From: Simmondsia chinensis
Lineage: Eukaryota > Streptophyta > Magnoliopsida > Caryophyllales > Simmondsiaceae
DNA length: 64,000 nucleotides
Assembly: GCA_018398585.1 (NCBI GenBank)
Contig: JAGTTD010000002.1
Span: 28,636,186-28,700,185, forward strand
Direction: 5' to 3'
The notes under the pieces were generated by a model. It saw only the letters and a program-made list of their open reading frames with translations. It ran no database searches and had not been told where the DNA came from. Of the stretch, positions 54,861-64,000 are shown in pieces. Numbering within the stretch: position 1 is the stretch's first letter; each line of letters opens with the position of its first letter. The translations under genes and the position numbers were made by a program.

Positions 54861-55460
54861 GTTGATATCTCACTTAGTTGAGCCATGCATAGTTGAGAGT
54901 CCACCAAGTTCTTGGTGTGTGGACTCAGGTTCAATTGACCATATCTGTAATATGTTACAGGAGCTCAGGCTAACCAAAAGGCTGCATGATGGGGAGCTGT
55001 ACTTGATGGTCAGGGACAGTGCAAGAGTAGTCGTCTTAAGTGTAAGAGATATTGGCTTAGTCTTTAGTGCTAGAGTTTTTGATTTTAAAATATTGTTTAT
55101 TTGTAACTACTCCGCACAGGAATTTGATTTTTGTATCTCTTTGTATGAATAATTATTTTTCAGTTGATTTTGATTATGAACCTTTTAATACAAGAAATAA
55201 ATTTACAAAATATACATATATAAATGGTTTATTCATGTTGTTTATTGATCAAAACTCTCATATTTGTTTAAAAAAATCTAACACAAGCTCACTTGTTCGA
55301 TCTCCTAAAAGAAAACACCCTGAAAGGGATAATGCCTACGCATGGCACCAACGTTCAGGTCACACTAATTCAAACAAGATCCAAAGACTGGTGAAAGATG
55401 GACTAATAGAGGCTTTAGACTTGAGTCTATTACCAGTTTGTAAATTTTGCACAGAATGAA
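54861..55460 (+). pseudogene. Copia protease and GAG pre-integrase remnant
   Basis: Reads SSWCVDSGSIDHICNMLQEL (protease VDSG, relatives VDSGATDHICN), LTKRLHDGELYLMVRDSARV, then in another frame NAYAWHQRSGHTNSNKIQRL (pre-integrase H..H) and LSLLPVCKFC (C..C). A frameshift lies near 55150, and the His finger ends at UGA 55457-55459. Confidence 0.85.
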
Positions 55461-56230
55461 AGGTGACCAAGTCTGTCTTTAAGAGTAAAGGTAATGAGCT
55501 TGGTGAATTGCTTGAGCTGGTTCACACATATGCATGTGGACCAATGAATGTTCAAGCAAGTGGTGGATATGAGCACTTCATCACATTTACTGATGACTAC
55601 TCAAGGTATAGATATATTTACCTAATGAGACATTAGGTGGACTCTTTTGAAAAGTTCAAAGAGTATAAAGATGAAATTGAAAAGCAATTGGGTAAACAAG
55701 TTAAGTCACTTCGATTAGATCGAGGTGGTAAATATCTTTCGGGTGAGTTTCTAGATTTCCTAATTGCAAATGGGATAAAATCTCAGCTTTCTGCTCTGGT
55801 TGTGCCATAGTGGAATAGTGTTACAGAAAGAAGGAATAGGCCATTGTTAGAGAGGGTAAGGTCTATGACAAGTCATGCTACCTTACAAATCTCTTTTTTG
55901 GGGTTATCACAAAGGAAAAAGGATGGTCTTTTCTACAGTTCTTTTAAACAAAAAGTTTTTATTAAATGTAAGTGCAAAATTTTTAAAGGAGGATTTTATT
56001 GTAGACTATATAAAGAGAAAAACAGAGTAGTGTTTGAGGAGTTAAAAGAAAATGATGCTACTTCTAAATAGCTAGACATAACTCGGCATACAGTAGATGC
56101 ATTAGATGCACCTACTGTTAAAGTTGAAAATGTTTGAAGTACAGAAGAACTTAGGTGTAGTGGGAGGATTGTCAGGGCACATGACAGGTTCATGGCGGGA
56201 GCCTTAATGGCTGACCGTGACATTGAATTT
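55461..56230 (+). pseudogene. Copia integrase remnant, first catalytic Asp lost
   Basis: Reads LLELVHTYACGPMNVQASGG, where relatives have HTDVCGPM: the first Asp of the D,D,E triad is Tyr. Then FITFTDDYSRYRYIYLMRH, a stop, VKSLRLDRGGKYLSGEFLDF (second Asp kept) and a broken WN.VTERRNRPLLERVRSM (third Glu kept). Further stops follow. The C-terminal part has lost its frame (KVFIKCKCKIFKGGFYC). Confidence 0.85.
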
Positions 56231-57157
56231 GATCCTCTCAGCTACAATGAGGCCATTAAAGACAACAATGCTAACCAATAGGTCTTAGTACTGAAATTTG
56301 AGTTAGGATCTATGTATTTTAATCAAGTCTGGAATCTTGTAGAAGTGCCTGTTGGCATTAAGCCCATTTGTTGTAAATAGGTCTATAAGAGGAAAAGATG
56401 AGTGGACAGGAAGGTAGAGACCTTCAAAGCAAGACTGGTTGCTAAGAGTTTTACCCAAAAGGAAGAAATTCATTATGATGCGACCTTCCCAACAGTAGCC
56501 ATGCTAAAGTCCATAAGGATACTCCTATCGATTGCAGCTCATTATAAGATCTGGCAAATGGAAGTCAAAACGGCCCTTTTGAATGGTCGTCTTGAAGAAG
56601 ACATCTATATGGTGTAACCAGATAGTTTCATCGGAAAAAATCAGGAGTTTATGGTATGCAAACTGAAGAAGTCCATGTATGGACTGAAGCAAGCATCATG
56701 CTTATAGAATATTAGATTTAATGAAGTGATTAAGCCTTATGGTTTTGAGCAATTGGTTGACGAACAATCCATGTACAATCGACATAAAGAGAAAGTAGTG
56801 ATTTTCTTAGTATTATACCTCGATGATATACTACTCATTAGGAATGATGTAGGGGTATTATTAGCTGTAAAGATTTGGTGAGCTAGTTTCAGTTGGCTAT
56901 ACGGATTCAAACTTCCAATCTAATAGAGATGTTGGACGTACGACGTATGGGCACGTCTTTACCTTGGAGTAGGAGCCATTAGTGGGATGAATGTCAAGCA
57001 GTATTGTATTGCTGACTTCATTATAGAGGCTAAATACGTTGTAGCTTCAGAAGCTGCAAAGAGGGCATGTTGGTTCAGATAGAATAATTGACCTAGTAGA
57101 CTTTTGGATCATACACAAAAGAGATGGGTATAAAGCTTGTCATAAATTAGATTAGGA
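56231..57157 (+). pseudogene. Copia RT and RNase H remnant
   Basis: Reads TFKARLVAKSFTQKEEIHYD, WQMEVKTALLNGRLEEDIYM, a stop, then KLKKSMYGLKQAS and VLYLDDILLIRNDVG (catalytic YLDD). After frame changes only VLYC*LHYRG..-type RNase H traces remain: FIIEAKYVVASEAAKRACWF around the catalytic Glu, then SYTKEMGIKLVIN. Much of RNase H between about 56870 and 56960 is deleted. Confidence 0.85.
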
Positions 57158-57169
57158 CAATTGGGAGAT
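57158..57169 (+). other. Polypurine tract before third LTR
   Basis: CAATTGGGAGAT immediately precedes TGTTAGG, the usual copia TGGGAGATTGTT arrangement. Confidence 0.8.
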
Positions 57170-58900
57170 TGTTAGGAATAGTGTCCTAGGTATAGAGCAG
57201 GCATGACTGAATTCCCACGTATGATTAAATTCCCATGTACACTGGGTATTGGGGTGAAATGTGACAAGGATTAGGTATTCAATAGGGAATCTATAGTCTA
57301 CTATGAGATACAGATGTCCCCTTAGTTGATTCGCAAATATTTGAATAGTACAAAATCATTGGGCAAATTATTCAAAGTTTTTGACTTTTGGAATTTATAC
57401 TGTGAATATATTCAATTATAAATGGATTATTCAGTGAAGGGCAAGTCGGTAACTAATGGAGAAGCTGTGAGAAGGATAATGGCAGTAGTTACATTTATTC
57501 TTCGTCATGTACATTTAATAGAGGGGTCATTGTCATCAATACAATCTATTAGGGAGATATCAAATAAATGGTTTAAGTCTGAAGTGCAGTGAGAATTATT
57601 TAGCGAAATTAAGTCTCATTAAATGGTAATTAAATTATTTAATTTAACCCATCTGGAGCTAGATTTAAATTGTCCTTGAGGTCCCTGCGCAAGCCTCTGT
57701 ATTTTTTGCCATCGAAAAAATATTAAAGAATTCATGAGATGAATTATTTATCCATGAGATAAGTAAATTAATTTTGTCAAACATTACTCATTAGATGATT
57801 AAAAATTAAAAATTATAGTTAAAATAATTTTTGAAAATTAAAATTCAGAGGATGAATTTGTTACATGTAGAAAACAAAGCAAAACAAAAATTTTGGTAAA
57901 ATGTCATAACACAGTCGCGATCTGTGTGCTTTAGTTTGAAGAACTAGCGCGCGACACGTGTCCCGCAGTGGCCATCCTTGCTCGCTGGCACAAGCGAATG
58001 AAACTATGACATGTGGCACGCTATTTGTACTGTGCTTGAAACGATGCATTTTGGCTTATATCTGTGTTAAATGCTGCTTTTATTTTAACTATTTTTTTCT
58101 GGGTTTATGAATCCCACATAGACGGGTTGATTTATTTTCACTCCGGTAGCCTACTATAAAGGGGGTGACTATTCAAGGTTTGGCATTCGAATTGAGATAA
58201 ATATTTTTGGGCTTCTAGAATTGTTTCGGAGTCCTAATTGGAGAGAAAATTTTTGTTGAAATTTTTTTTTTCCACAGTTTAATATTTGTTGAAGCCCACC
58301 CTCCGGGCAGCTCGAGGTCATTGCATAGAAGATCGTGGAGTCTCGATTTTGGTATTCTTCCGAAGATTATTATTCTTTATGGTATTCTATTTTTCAAGCA
58401 ATTTCAGGTATGTCTTCTTTCCTTCTTCTTTTAGTTTTTGCTTTTTTATTTATTTACAGTATTCGTTATTATGTCTGTTTAAGTTTATGCATTGTTATAA
58501 ATGTATTAGAGTAAAAGGCATGTAGATCTAAATTAAGAATTTAGATATGTAGATTTAAATTATGAATTTAAATATATAAATTTAAAATTAGAAATTTTAA
58601 ATCAACACTAAATTTAGAATTATGAATTCTAAACCCCTTCCGCTGCGTAAACTATATAAAATTAGGGAAAATTTTTGAAATTCATCCCAACAACCGGTAT
58701 TAGAGCAAAGGGATTTATACAGATAACCCTATTCCCGGGAACTCTAACACTTGAGGGGTCACGAAGCGTGACTCTCTGACCGGGGCCTTAAATAGAGAGA
58801 AGAGTCTTTTACATTATGTGCTCTAATACGTGCCTTTTGTTGTGACTATAGTTGAGAACTGTGAACCCAACAGCCGGCATCAGAATTATTTTTCCTAACA
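57170..58900 (+). repeat. Third LTR of the composite (internally deleted)
   Basis: Starts TGTTAGGAATAGTGTCCTA and then jumps to GCATGACTGAATTCCC, skipping several hundred bases present in LTR1 and LTR2. It ends TTTTTCCTAACA before the TSD CTTAA. It contains the same two internal LTR-end/PBS look-alikes: CCCAACA (58686) plus CCGGTATTAGAGC, and CCCAACA (58866) plus CCGGCATCAGA. Confidence 0.9.
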
Positions 58901-58905
58901 CTTAA

Positions 58906-59130
58906 TAGCCGCCTCTGCCTTCTTTAGGTGTCGAAATCTAATGAACCCAAACCTCACACTCTTCTTCTACCTCACTTTTCTTGGAACAAAAGCGTCTACA
59001 ATATACACATGATTTGAAAAATTCATTTTCAACCACTAATTATACATTTGCATTGGTATGCTATCCACAAACAAGGTGTACCCATGGACTCCCGGCACTT
59101 AATTCTCCAACTTCTTTTCTTCCACTCATC
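58906..59130 (-). pseudogene. LINE ORF1 N-terminal RRM, left of the insertion
   Basis: Minus strand from ATG at 59130 reads MSGRKEVGELSAGSPW, then (one frameshift) YTLFVDSIPMQMYN with an RNP2-like LFVDSI, HVYIVDAFVPRKVR, and SVRFGFIRFRHLKKAEAAI with an RNP1-like RFGFIRF. This RNA-recognition motif is the usual start of plant L1 ORF1. It continues, after removing 33282-58900 and one CTTAA, into 33276 (AIKKANG). Confidence 0.85.
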
Positions 59131-59352
59131 TCCGACTTCCTTTCTCCTAGTGGGAATTGAAGGGTTGAGGTACTGTCTTTATCAAGATTGATAATGGAAC
59201 GTACCGTCGGGTGGTTGCGGGCAGTGGATGGCAACCGTTGTGGTGGGCTGTGATGGTGAACAATGATTGCCAGGAACTGAGATGGTGGTGGTGGGCAGTA
59301 CAACTGAGGTTAGAGAAAGAGTGAGTGTGGGAGTTGATGTGGTGGGAGTTGA
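59131..59352 (-). other. LINE 5' untranslated region (probable)
   Basis: Moderately GC-rich with GGTGGTGGTGGGCAGT-type simple motifs on the plus strand, upstream of the ORF1 ATG. It is cut at 59352 by the next LTR element. Overlapping small minus-strand ORFs are low complexity. Confidence 0.5.
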
Positions 59353-60482
59353 TGTTGGAATTGGTGTCCAACAAAACACAATTAGTTAGTTTTAAATATT
59401 AGATAAATAAAATTATTTTATTTATTTATTGTCTAATTATGTTTTACGAGTCGAATATGCATGTGATTGTTTTTCTAAAATATTCCGTGAGATGGACGTA
59501 GTCCAAGATGACATGTCAGGTTTGATTTAAGTGATCAATAAGATTGAACCATGGAAAGACTTAGATCAAACAAGTGGCATGTTGTCAAAGTATGTTCGTA
59601 GTTGGTGATAAGTTTATACAACTTCTCTGATAAAACTATAATATAATACTTTTGACGACTTGTCTTGGTCATGTGGACGGACCTAAGAGTATTATGTTGG
59701 TGTTTTCGATAAGATTGGAACATTGAATAGGACCACCTGAATTATTTGTTTCTTAACTGCTATCCAAAATAATTAATTATGTAAGACAAAAACGCTAATT
59801 CCAAGAAACAATCTGAACTCATGCACGGATTGTTCGTTGCTTTGATTTACCAAAAGGATTAGTCAAAATCTTACATACGTCGGGTAACGGCATGAATTGT
59901 GGTGGGAATAGTTGTTTTACGTGGAATATGTAGTCTCTAACGAGATAAAGATGTCCCTTTAGTTAATTCGCAAATATACGAACAGATTCTAGAATCATGG
60001 GCCAAAGTATTCTAGATATTTGACATTAGGAATTAATACAGAAATTGTTTTTATATTATGGAATTGTTCGAGAAGAGTGATTCGGGAACTACGGTGAGAG
60101 AAGTAATAAAAGTAACGATAGTAGTTAAAGTTACTTTTGCTTACGGATATCTAATAGAGGGGTTAATTGTCGTAATAAACATTTAATAAATGGTAATCAA
60201 TTTTTATCATGAGCGGATAATCAGATTTGACCCATTGGGAGCTAAAGTTAGATTGTCCCTGAGGTCCCTTCGCAAGCCTCAACTTAAACATGTTTGAAAA
60301 TATTTAAAAAATTAATTCATGAAATGAATTGTTTATTTATGTGATAAATAAATTCTTATGCTAAACCAATATTCTTGAAAGGCAAATATATAGAATGATA
60401 AATATCATATTTGAAACTGAAAAAAGGAAAATTCAAAAACCAAAAGGTGTGCAAAGCATAAATTCCTATATGTATATATATA

Positions 60483-60523
<41 letters not shown>

Positions 60524-61113
60524 AAGCAACTTTTTTTTCTCGAAAAAAAGATATGATATTTTTTATCATGAAAATTAAATTACTAGGTTTAGGAACCTCA
60601 TTTTCTCCCACGATGATAATCCTAAAATTATTTAAGGAGTTTTCTATATGATTGTTTAGCATAAGTTTTCTGATAAATTATTTTTCTGAAAGTTTGAAGG
60701 AAAAATTTTGTATCAAAATTTTTCCTAAATTAAATATTTTTTGGAGCCTATACTTTCGGTGCTAGAAGAGGTCATTGTAAAGAAGACCTTGAGATGTCAA
60801 GAAACTTTCTTTCAATTTCAAGTCTTCAAGTTGGAATCAAGATTTGCGCTTTAGGTATGTCAAAATTCTTGATATTTAATTTGTTTTTCTTTTTTTTTTT
60901 TTATTCTACATACTATATTTATATATGTTTATGTATGTTTTTATTCAACGTTTTCCATTGTTCATATTGTGAACATATTAGAGAAAGATCTAAATCTAAT
61001 TAAATAGTTTAATTAGGTTAGGGCTTTAGATTTAAAATTAAGAATTATAAATTGGTATTCTGCTGCACCCGCTCTAATCAATTCAGAAAAATTTTTGAAA
61101 TATGTTCCCAACA
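59353..61113 (+). repeat. LTR of a related copia-class element (5' LTR)
   Basis: Starts TGTTGGAATTGGTGTCC and ends ATATGTTCCCAACA, followed by PBS ATTGGTATCAAAACC. It shares TAATAGAGGGGTTA and GAGGTCCCTTCGCAAGCCTC blocks with the composite's LTRs but ends at the position of their first internal CCCAACA. 1761 bp. Contains a (TA)n/(CA)n microsatellite. Confidence 0.88.
60470..60523. repeat. (TA)n(CA)n microsatellite
   Basis: TATATGTATATATATACATA followed by about 13 CA units, inside the LTR at 59353-61113. Confidence 0.9.
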
Positions 61114-61114
61114 A

Positions 61115-61128
61115 TTGGTATCAAAACC
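61115..61128 (+). other. Primer-binding site (tRNA-Met type)
   Basis: TTGGTATCAAAACC follows the LTR end by one base, with two changes from TGGTATCAGAGCC. Confidence 0.8.
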
Positions 61129-61330
61129 AACTCCAAATACGTTAATGATTGATATTAAAAACACTAGGTTTGATAAAATTGGAGTATGTAGAATTACGAA
61201 AAGTATGAAATTGAAAACTTCATTAAAAGAAAAGGGACAATCCCGAATATTGTTGTTAAAAAGCTTAATAACAAGATTGAAGGTTCATGTTAACTTGATT
61301 GTTGATTTGTGTTTGTATTGAACTAAAAGT
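61129..61330 (+). pseudogene. Possible copia gag start, tentative
   Basis: An 89-codon frame (61052-61321) overlaps the LTR end. Its internal part, TRFDKIGVCRITKSMKLKTS, may be a degraded version of the 'FDG.NY..W...M...L' capsid start of copia gag. The hAT copy begins shortly after, so little is left. Low confidence. Confidence 0.35.
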
Positions 61331-63425
61331 TTCTTTAACTTACTAATATCATATTCACTAGCTATATGATTTCTCTTCTTTTTAACTTCAGTCTTGACTT
61401 TTGCACTTTGTTTTTTATATATTTAACTTATACATTTAAAATTTATCTATTATATTCAATTTTGATACTAATAAAATTATACTTAATTTGTTGGTTGGTG
61501 TAGTTTAAATGGCGTCTTCTGGTGCAACTTCTAGACCATCTAGGTCAGGAAAATCTAAGAAAAAGAATGCTCCAAGTCAGAGATTAGATTCTGGTTGGGA
61601 GCATGGAATTGAGGTTGATAACAATCCCAAAGAGGTGAAATGTAGATATTGTGGAATCGTTTGTTTTGGTGGCATATATCAATTAAAATATCATCTTGCT
61701 GGAATCCATAACAATGTTGAGCCTTGTCTTCAAGTTTCTGATGATGTAAAGAAGAAGTTTCTAGGTATTTTGCTAGCTACTGTTAATGAGGCTGAGAAAA
61801 GGAAAAGAAAATTACATGATATAGGAGATGATGCAATTGATGAGATAAAGGATAATAAGAGAAAGGGAGCCATAGACGCATATCTAAAAAAAACCTAGAG
61901 GTCAAGCAACTCTCAATCAAATGATTAAGAGGGAGCAACGAGATGATATCTGCCAACAAATCAAGCAATTTTTTTTACACGAGTTCCATTCCCTTTAATG
62001 CGGTAAACAATCCAGAATTTGCACTTATGGTTGACCAAATTGCAAGATATGGCATTGGACTCAACCAACCATGAAATTCGAGAAATGTTTTTACAAAAAG
62101 AAGTTTTAAACACATTAGAGTTGCTCAAAGAGTACAAGGTTGAATTGAAAAAAAAAAAAAAAAGGATGCACTATTATGTCAGATGGTTGGTCTGAAGGGA
62201 AACCGAGGTCAATTTATAACTTTCTCGCTAATAGCCCTAAGGGAACAGTATTTTTGTCATCTATTGATACTTCTGATATTTCCAAAAATGCTAAAATGGT
62301 GTTGCATATATTAGACGCGATTGTTGAAAAGGTGGGAGAGGAACATGTAGTTCAAGTTGTTATTGCCCGTGCTTCGAACTACAAAGAGGCTGGTGAAAGG
62401 TTGATGGAGAATAGGGAAATGTTATTTTGGACTCCTTGTGCTGTTCATTGCATAGATTTGATGTTGGAGGACTTTGACAAAAAAAATTAAAGTTCATTCT
62501 GGAACAATTGCAAAAGCTAAAAGGATAACAACATTCATCTATAGTCGGACTTTACTTCTTGCACGGATGAGGGAGTTCACAAAAGGCAAAGAGTTAATTA
62601 GGCCTCCCGTTACTCGATTTGCAACTTCTTACTTGACACTACGATGCCTCCATGAGCACAAGGGTGCTTTACTTGGCATGTTTTCATCTAGCAAATGGAA
62701 GAATAGTAGGTTTGTAAAAGTAGCAGAAGGGAAGAATGTTAAAAAAAAAATTACTTTGGATACTCGAGATTTTTGGCCAAATGTTGTTCAATGTTTATGG
62801 GCAACATTACCTCTTGTTAAGGTACTTAGCATGGTAGATTCTGATTAAAATCCAACTATAAGCTTTATTTATAAAGCTATGGATAGGGTGAAGGCACAAA
62901 TTAAGGAAAATTTCAACAACATTCAAAAACAGTAAGCTTCTATTTGTATTAATATGTAAATTTAATTGATTTACACTTATTTAACATTTCATTAGATGTT
63001 AATATTTCCACTTTACTTTCTTATCTGTTTGAATCTGTCTTTTCTTTTTCTTTTTGTTTTTTTTGATGTAGCTATGAGCCTATATTGAAGATCATTGATG
63101 AGCGATGGGAATCTCAATTGCATAGGCCATTGCATGCTGCGGCATATTATTTGAATCCTCATTTTCAGTATAGTCCCAACTTTAAAGCTAATGCAGAAAT
63201 AAAAATTAGAGTATACAATTGTTTATAAAGGATGGCTTCTGATCCTGGGGGGAGAGTGAAGATAGATTTGCAAATTGATGCTTTTAAGAATGCAAGGGGA
63301 ATATTTGGGATATCAATAGTTGTGGCCAATAGAACAAAGAAAAATTCTAGTACATTTAATCCTTTGAGTATATTTACATTTCAAATTTGAACATCTATTA
63401 ATTTTACGTATTAAATGCAGCTAAT
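61331..63425 (+). pseudogene. Second DUF659 hAT transposase copy, truncated
   Basis: ATG at 61509, preceded by TTGGTGTAGTTTAA as in the other copy. Reads APSQRLDSGWEHGIEVDNNP and CRYCGIVCFGGIYQLKYHLA (BED finger), KRKLHDIGDDAIDEIKD, then after frameshifts in A-runs (about 61888, 62147-62163, 62479) GCTIMSDGWSEGKPRSIYNF, VVQVVIARASNYKEAGERLM (an expected TDNASNYK reads IARASNYK) and LFWTPCAVHCIDLMLEDF. Introns at 62932-63071 (140 bp) and 63350-63420 match the minus copy in position and nearly in length. It is cut 5 bp into the next exon by an LTR at 63426, so the dimerization domain is lost. No left TIR found. Confidence 0.88.
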
Positions 63426-64000
63426 TGTTGGGACTATTAGGAACGTATTTCAAAATTTTTTCCCCAAACGGCTATAGTCAACGCAACGGAAAACCAATTA
63501 AAATTTTTAATTTTAAATCTAATACCCTAATCTAATTAAACTATTTAATTAGACCTCGATTTTACTCTAATAGGCTCATAATATAACAATCAAAATATCG
63601 AATAAAATAAGTATAAACATGGCACGTAGAATAAACAAAATAAAGGAAAGAACAAATTAAATATCAAATACTTAATTTAGACATACTAGAAGCACAAATC
63701 CAAACTCCGAATTTGTAGATCTGAAATTGGAAGAAGGAACATCTTGACACCTCAAGATCTTCTTTGCAATGACCTCTATTAGCACCAGAATGTCAGCTCC
63801 CAAAATATTTAATTTAAGAAAAATTTTGGAATAAAATTTTTCCTTTTAATCTTTCCAAAAAAGAATTTTTCAGAAACATTATGCTAAGCATTAATTTTGA
63901 AAAACCCTAAACAATTTTAGGTTTATCGTTGTGGGAGAAAAGTAGGTTCCAAAACCTAAAAAATAAAAACATATCTATCCTACAACAAAGTATTAAACCT
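63426..64000 (-). repeat. LTR of the same family as 59353-61113, opposite strand, cut by window edge
   Basis: Plus strand begins TGTTGGGACTATTAGGAACG, the reverse of an LTR 3' end. The following blocks, reversed, match 60690-61110: ATCTTCTTTGCAATGACCTC pairs with GAGGTCATTGTAAAGAAGAC, and TAATTAAACTATTTAATTAG is shared. The flank at 63425 is hAT exon, not a PBS, so this is the outer 3' end of a minus-strand element whose body lies beyond the window. Confidence 0.82.

Larger units (their letters stand above)
33282..58900 (+). mobile_element. Copia-class composite with three LTRs, TSD CTTAA
   Basis: Outer ends TGTTAGGAATAGTGTCC and TTTTTCCTAACA are flanked by CTTAA at 33277-33281 and 58901-58905, and the LINE ORF1 is collinear across the join. 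Contents in order: LTR1 (with hAT MITE), PBS split by a SIRE element, about 470 bp of leader split by a DUF659 hAT, LTR2, leader, broken gag-pol, polypurine tract, LTR3. The leader after LTR1 stops where LTR2 begins, so this is not a simple element. All three LTRs are one family. Confidence 0.85.

Noticed and set aside
1..64000. An undescribed non-transposon system (defence, biosynthetic cluster, RNA gene)
   Set aside because: Every coding region I could identify belongs to a known transposon class, and the remaining stretches are AT-rich non-coding without conserved motifs; the novelty lies in element structure rather than in a new gene system.

Overview
The window is plant nuclear DNA made almost entirely of transposable elements in several layers of nesting. 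I found no host gene, tRNA, rRNA or CRISPR array. The evidence for a plant (probably a dicot-like angiosperm; species not resolvable) is: Ty1/copia elements primed by initiator tRNA-Met, including a SIRE/Maximus-type element with a third ORF; Ty3/gypsy pieces; L1-type LINEs with endonuclease, reverse transcriptase and RNase H; hAT transposases of the RICESLEEPER and DUF659 types; MULE, hAT and PIF/Harbinger MITEs; and short SINEs ending in a (TTG)n tail. Nearly every coding region is broken by stops, frameshifts or later insertions.

Left part (1-19.9 kb): a minus-strand LINE (endonuclease, RT, zinc-knuckle region) runs off the left edge. It abuts a minus-strand gypsy gag/protease remnant with a primer-binding site and a 30-bp minisatellite. 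Next come a heavily decayed copia element with a recognisable LTR (7502-8200) and a RICESLEEPER-type hAT pseudogene (8.75-17.2 kb) split by a LINE (about 10.0-16.55 kb). That LINE is itself split in its endonuclease domain by a solo LTR with a perfect 5-bp target duplication (10746-12950), which holds a SINE. A minus-strand copia remnant follows, split by a non-autonomous hAT element that carries a MULE MITE.

Middle part (19.9-31.2 kb): a 500-bp gypsy LTR with TATA box, tRNA-Met PBS and gag start is joined directly to a copia element that lacks its own 5' end but keeps gag to RNase H and a 3' LTR (20839-25514). This copia is a better preserved relative of the one at 5.9-8.2 kb. Then come stacked MITEs with clear target duplications: a MULE with a SINE in one terminal repeat and another MULE in the other (25598-27284), and a four-deep nest of hAT-like, hAT, PIF/Harbinger and MULE elements (27857-31112).

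Right part (31.2-64 kb): a minus-strand LINE ORF1 (RRM plus DUF4283-like) is interrupted by a 25.6-kb copia-class composite (33282-58900, TSD CTTAA). The composite has three LTRs of one family. Inside it are a hAT MITE in the first LTR, a complete 10.1-kb SIRE-type element inserted exactly in the host PBS (36307-46433, TSD ATTGG), and a 3.9-kb DUF659 hAT transposon with introns (46844-50711). The right end holds a related LTR element (LTR 59353-61113) carrying a second DUF659 hAT copy, which is cut by an oppositely oriented LTR running off the window. The most interesting signals are two. One is stepwise lengthening of an LTR past its old primer-binding sites. The other is an 18-bp TGTGTCGACACA palindrome recurring in the LTRs of otherwise dissimilar copia families.
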